Below are positions 12,412 to 13,034 of a DNA stretch of 13,034 nt, piece by piece (position 1 is the stretch's first letter; the number at the start of each line of letters is the position of its first letter). The stretch comes from JAHIYG01 sp041306075 (GTDB taxonomy: Archaea > Altiarchaeota > Altiarchaeia > IMC4 > SCGC-AAA252-I15): assembly GCA_041306075.1 (NCBI GenBank), contig JBFYKH010000036.1, positions 1 through 13,034 on the forward strand, written 5' to 3'. A model generated the notes under the pieces. That model had not been told where the DNA came from. It searched no databases and saw nothing but the letters and a program-made list of their open reading frames with translations. The translations under genes and the position numbers were made by a program.

Positions 12412-13034
12412 ATGGTCGAGAGAGACAAAGACGTCTTCCAGCAGTTCCGACAACTCAGCGACGAGGTCCACAAGAAGATCATAGGAAACGACGAGGTCAT
12501 AGAGAACATCTTCATCGCCATATTTGCGGGCGGCCACATACTCCTCGAGAGCGTGCCCGGAATGGGCAAGACCGTCCTCATAAAGGCCGTCGCCGACGCC
12601 ATGGACATGGACTTCAAGCGCGTCCAATGCACGCCGGACCTGACGGCCACGGACATACTCGGCAGGCTACTGTTCGACGAGGCCAAGAGGGAGACGACGC
12701 TCGACAAGGGGCCGATATTCACCAACCTCCTCCTCATCGACGAGATAAACAGGGCGCAGGCGAAGACGCAGTCCGCGCTCCTTGAGGCGATGGCCGAGCA
12801 GGAGGTGACCCTCGGAGGCGTCACACACAAGCTCCCGCAGCCGTTCACGGTGCTTGCGACCCAGAACCCGGTCGAGCAGCTCGGCACCTACCCGCTCCCG
12901 GAGGCGCAGAAGGACAGGTTCATGTTCATGTCCGTGATGCAGTACCTCTCCCTCGAGGAGGAGATGCAGATAGTCAAGGCCAAGGCGAAAGCCCTCAAGA
13001 TAAACAAGATATTCAACCCCCCGGAGATACTCAT
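12412..13034 (+). CDS. MoxR-family AAA+ ATPase, 3' end outside window
   Basis: The first 207 residues of a MoxR-type AAA+ ATPase, roughly two thirds of the usual 310-330. Visible motifs are Walker A SVPGMGKT at 47-54, the following TPDLTATDILGR (74-85), KGPIFTNLLLIDEINRA (99-115) with Walker B LLLIDE at 106-111, the ALLEAMAEQEVTLGG insert (122-136), sensor 1 ATQNP (149-153), and PLPEAQKDRFMF (161-172) carrying the arginine-finger region. All are intact, so it should bind and hydrolyse ATP. MoxR proteins act as chaperone-like remodelers, usually next to DUF58 or von Willebrand A domain partners. Those would be expected downstream of the window. The ATG at 12412 is the only start in frame after a stop at 12391. 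A link with the giant protein upstream is inferred from adjacency only. Confidence 0.95.
   Translation, partial: MVERDKDVFQQFRQLSDEVHKKIIGNDEVIENIFIAIFAGGHILLESVPGMGKTVLIKAVADAMDMDFKRVQCTPDLTATDILGRLLFDEAKRETTLDKGPIFTNLLLIDEINRAQAKTQSALLEAMAEQEVTLGGVTHKLPQPFTVLATQNPVEQLGTYPLPEAQKDRFMFMSVMQYLSLEEEMQIVKAKAKALKINKIFNPPEIL

Overview
This window is archaeal chromosomal DNA, GC-rich with frequent AGG (Arg) and ATA (Ile) codons. The evidence for Archaea is a transcription factor B C-terminus, a CTP-dependent riboflavin kinase of the archaeal type, an Hjc-type Holliday junction resolvase, a short four-domain-less NadA, and TATA-box promoters. The phylum cannot be fixed from the sequence alone. A DPANN-type or other uncultured lineage is possible but unproven. 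I see no mobile elements, RNA genes or CRISPR arrays, and the region is almost fully coding.

Layout, left to right. (1) The end of a TFB gene (+). (2) A two-gene (+) cassette: a 67-residue DUF5678-like protein and a single-domain retropepsin-like aspartic protease. (3) A 44-residue zinc-ribbon protein (-), divergent from ribK (+). (4) An HFCD-family flavoprotein resembling CoaC, abutting an AMMECR1-domain gene (both -). The AMMECR1 gene converges on ribK with overlapping ends. (5) nadA - hjc - gamma-glutamylcyclotransferase (+), with overlapping reading frames. (6) A 12-cysteine zinc protein and argS (both -). (7) A 1759-residue (+) protein built of SNAP/TPR-like helical repeats, five beta-sandwich domains and a degenerate KaiC/RecA-like C-terminus. 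(8) The start of a MoxR-type AAA+ ATPase (+), cut by the window edge.

Most of the window is housekeeping: transcription initiation, flavin, NAD and possibly CoA synthesis, recombination and tRNA charging. Two parts look less ordinary. One is the giant alpha-solenoid/beta-sandwich/pseudo-ATPase protein next to MoxR, which contains a clear internal tandem duplication of about 425 residues. It could be a cytosolic scaffold served by the MoxR ATPase. The other is the DUF5678/retropepsin pair.

Seven transcription units have a TATA-like box centred 25-28 nt before the start codon, implying leaderless mRNAs. Only an internal operon gene (ggct) has a good Shine-Dalgarno sequence.
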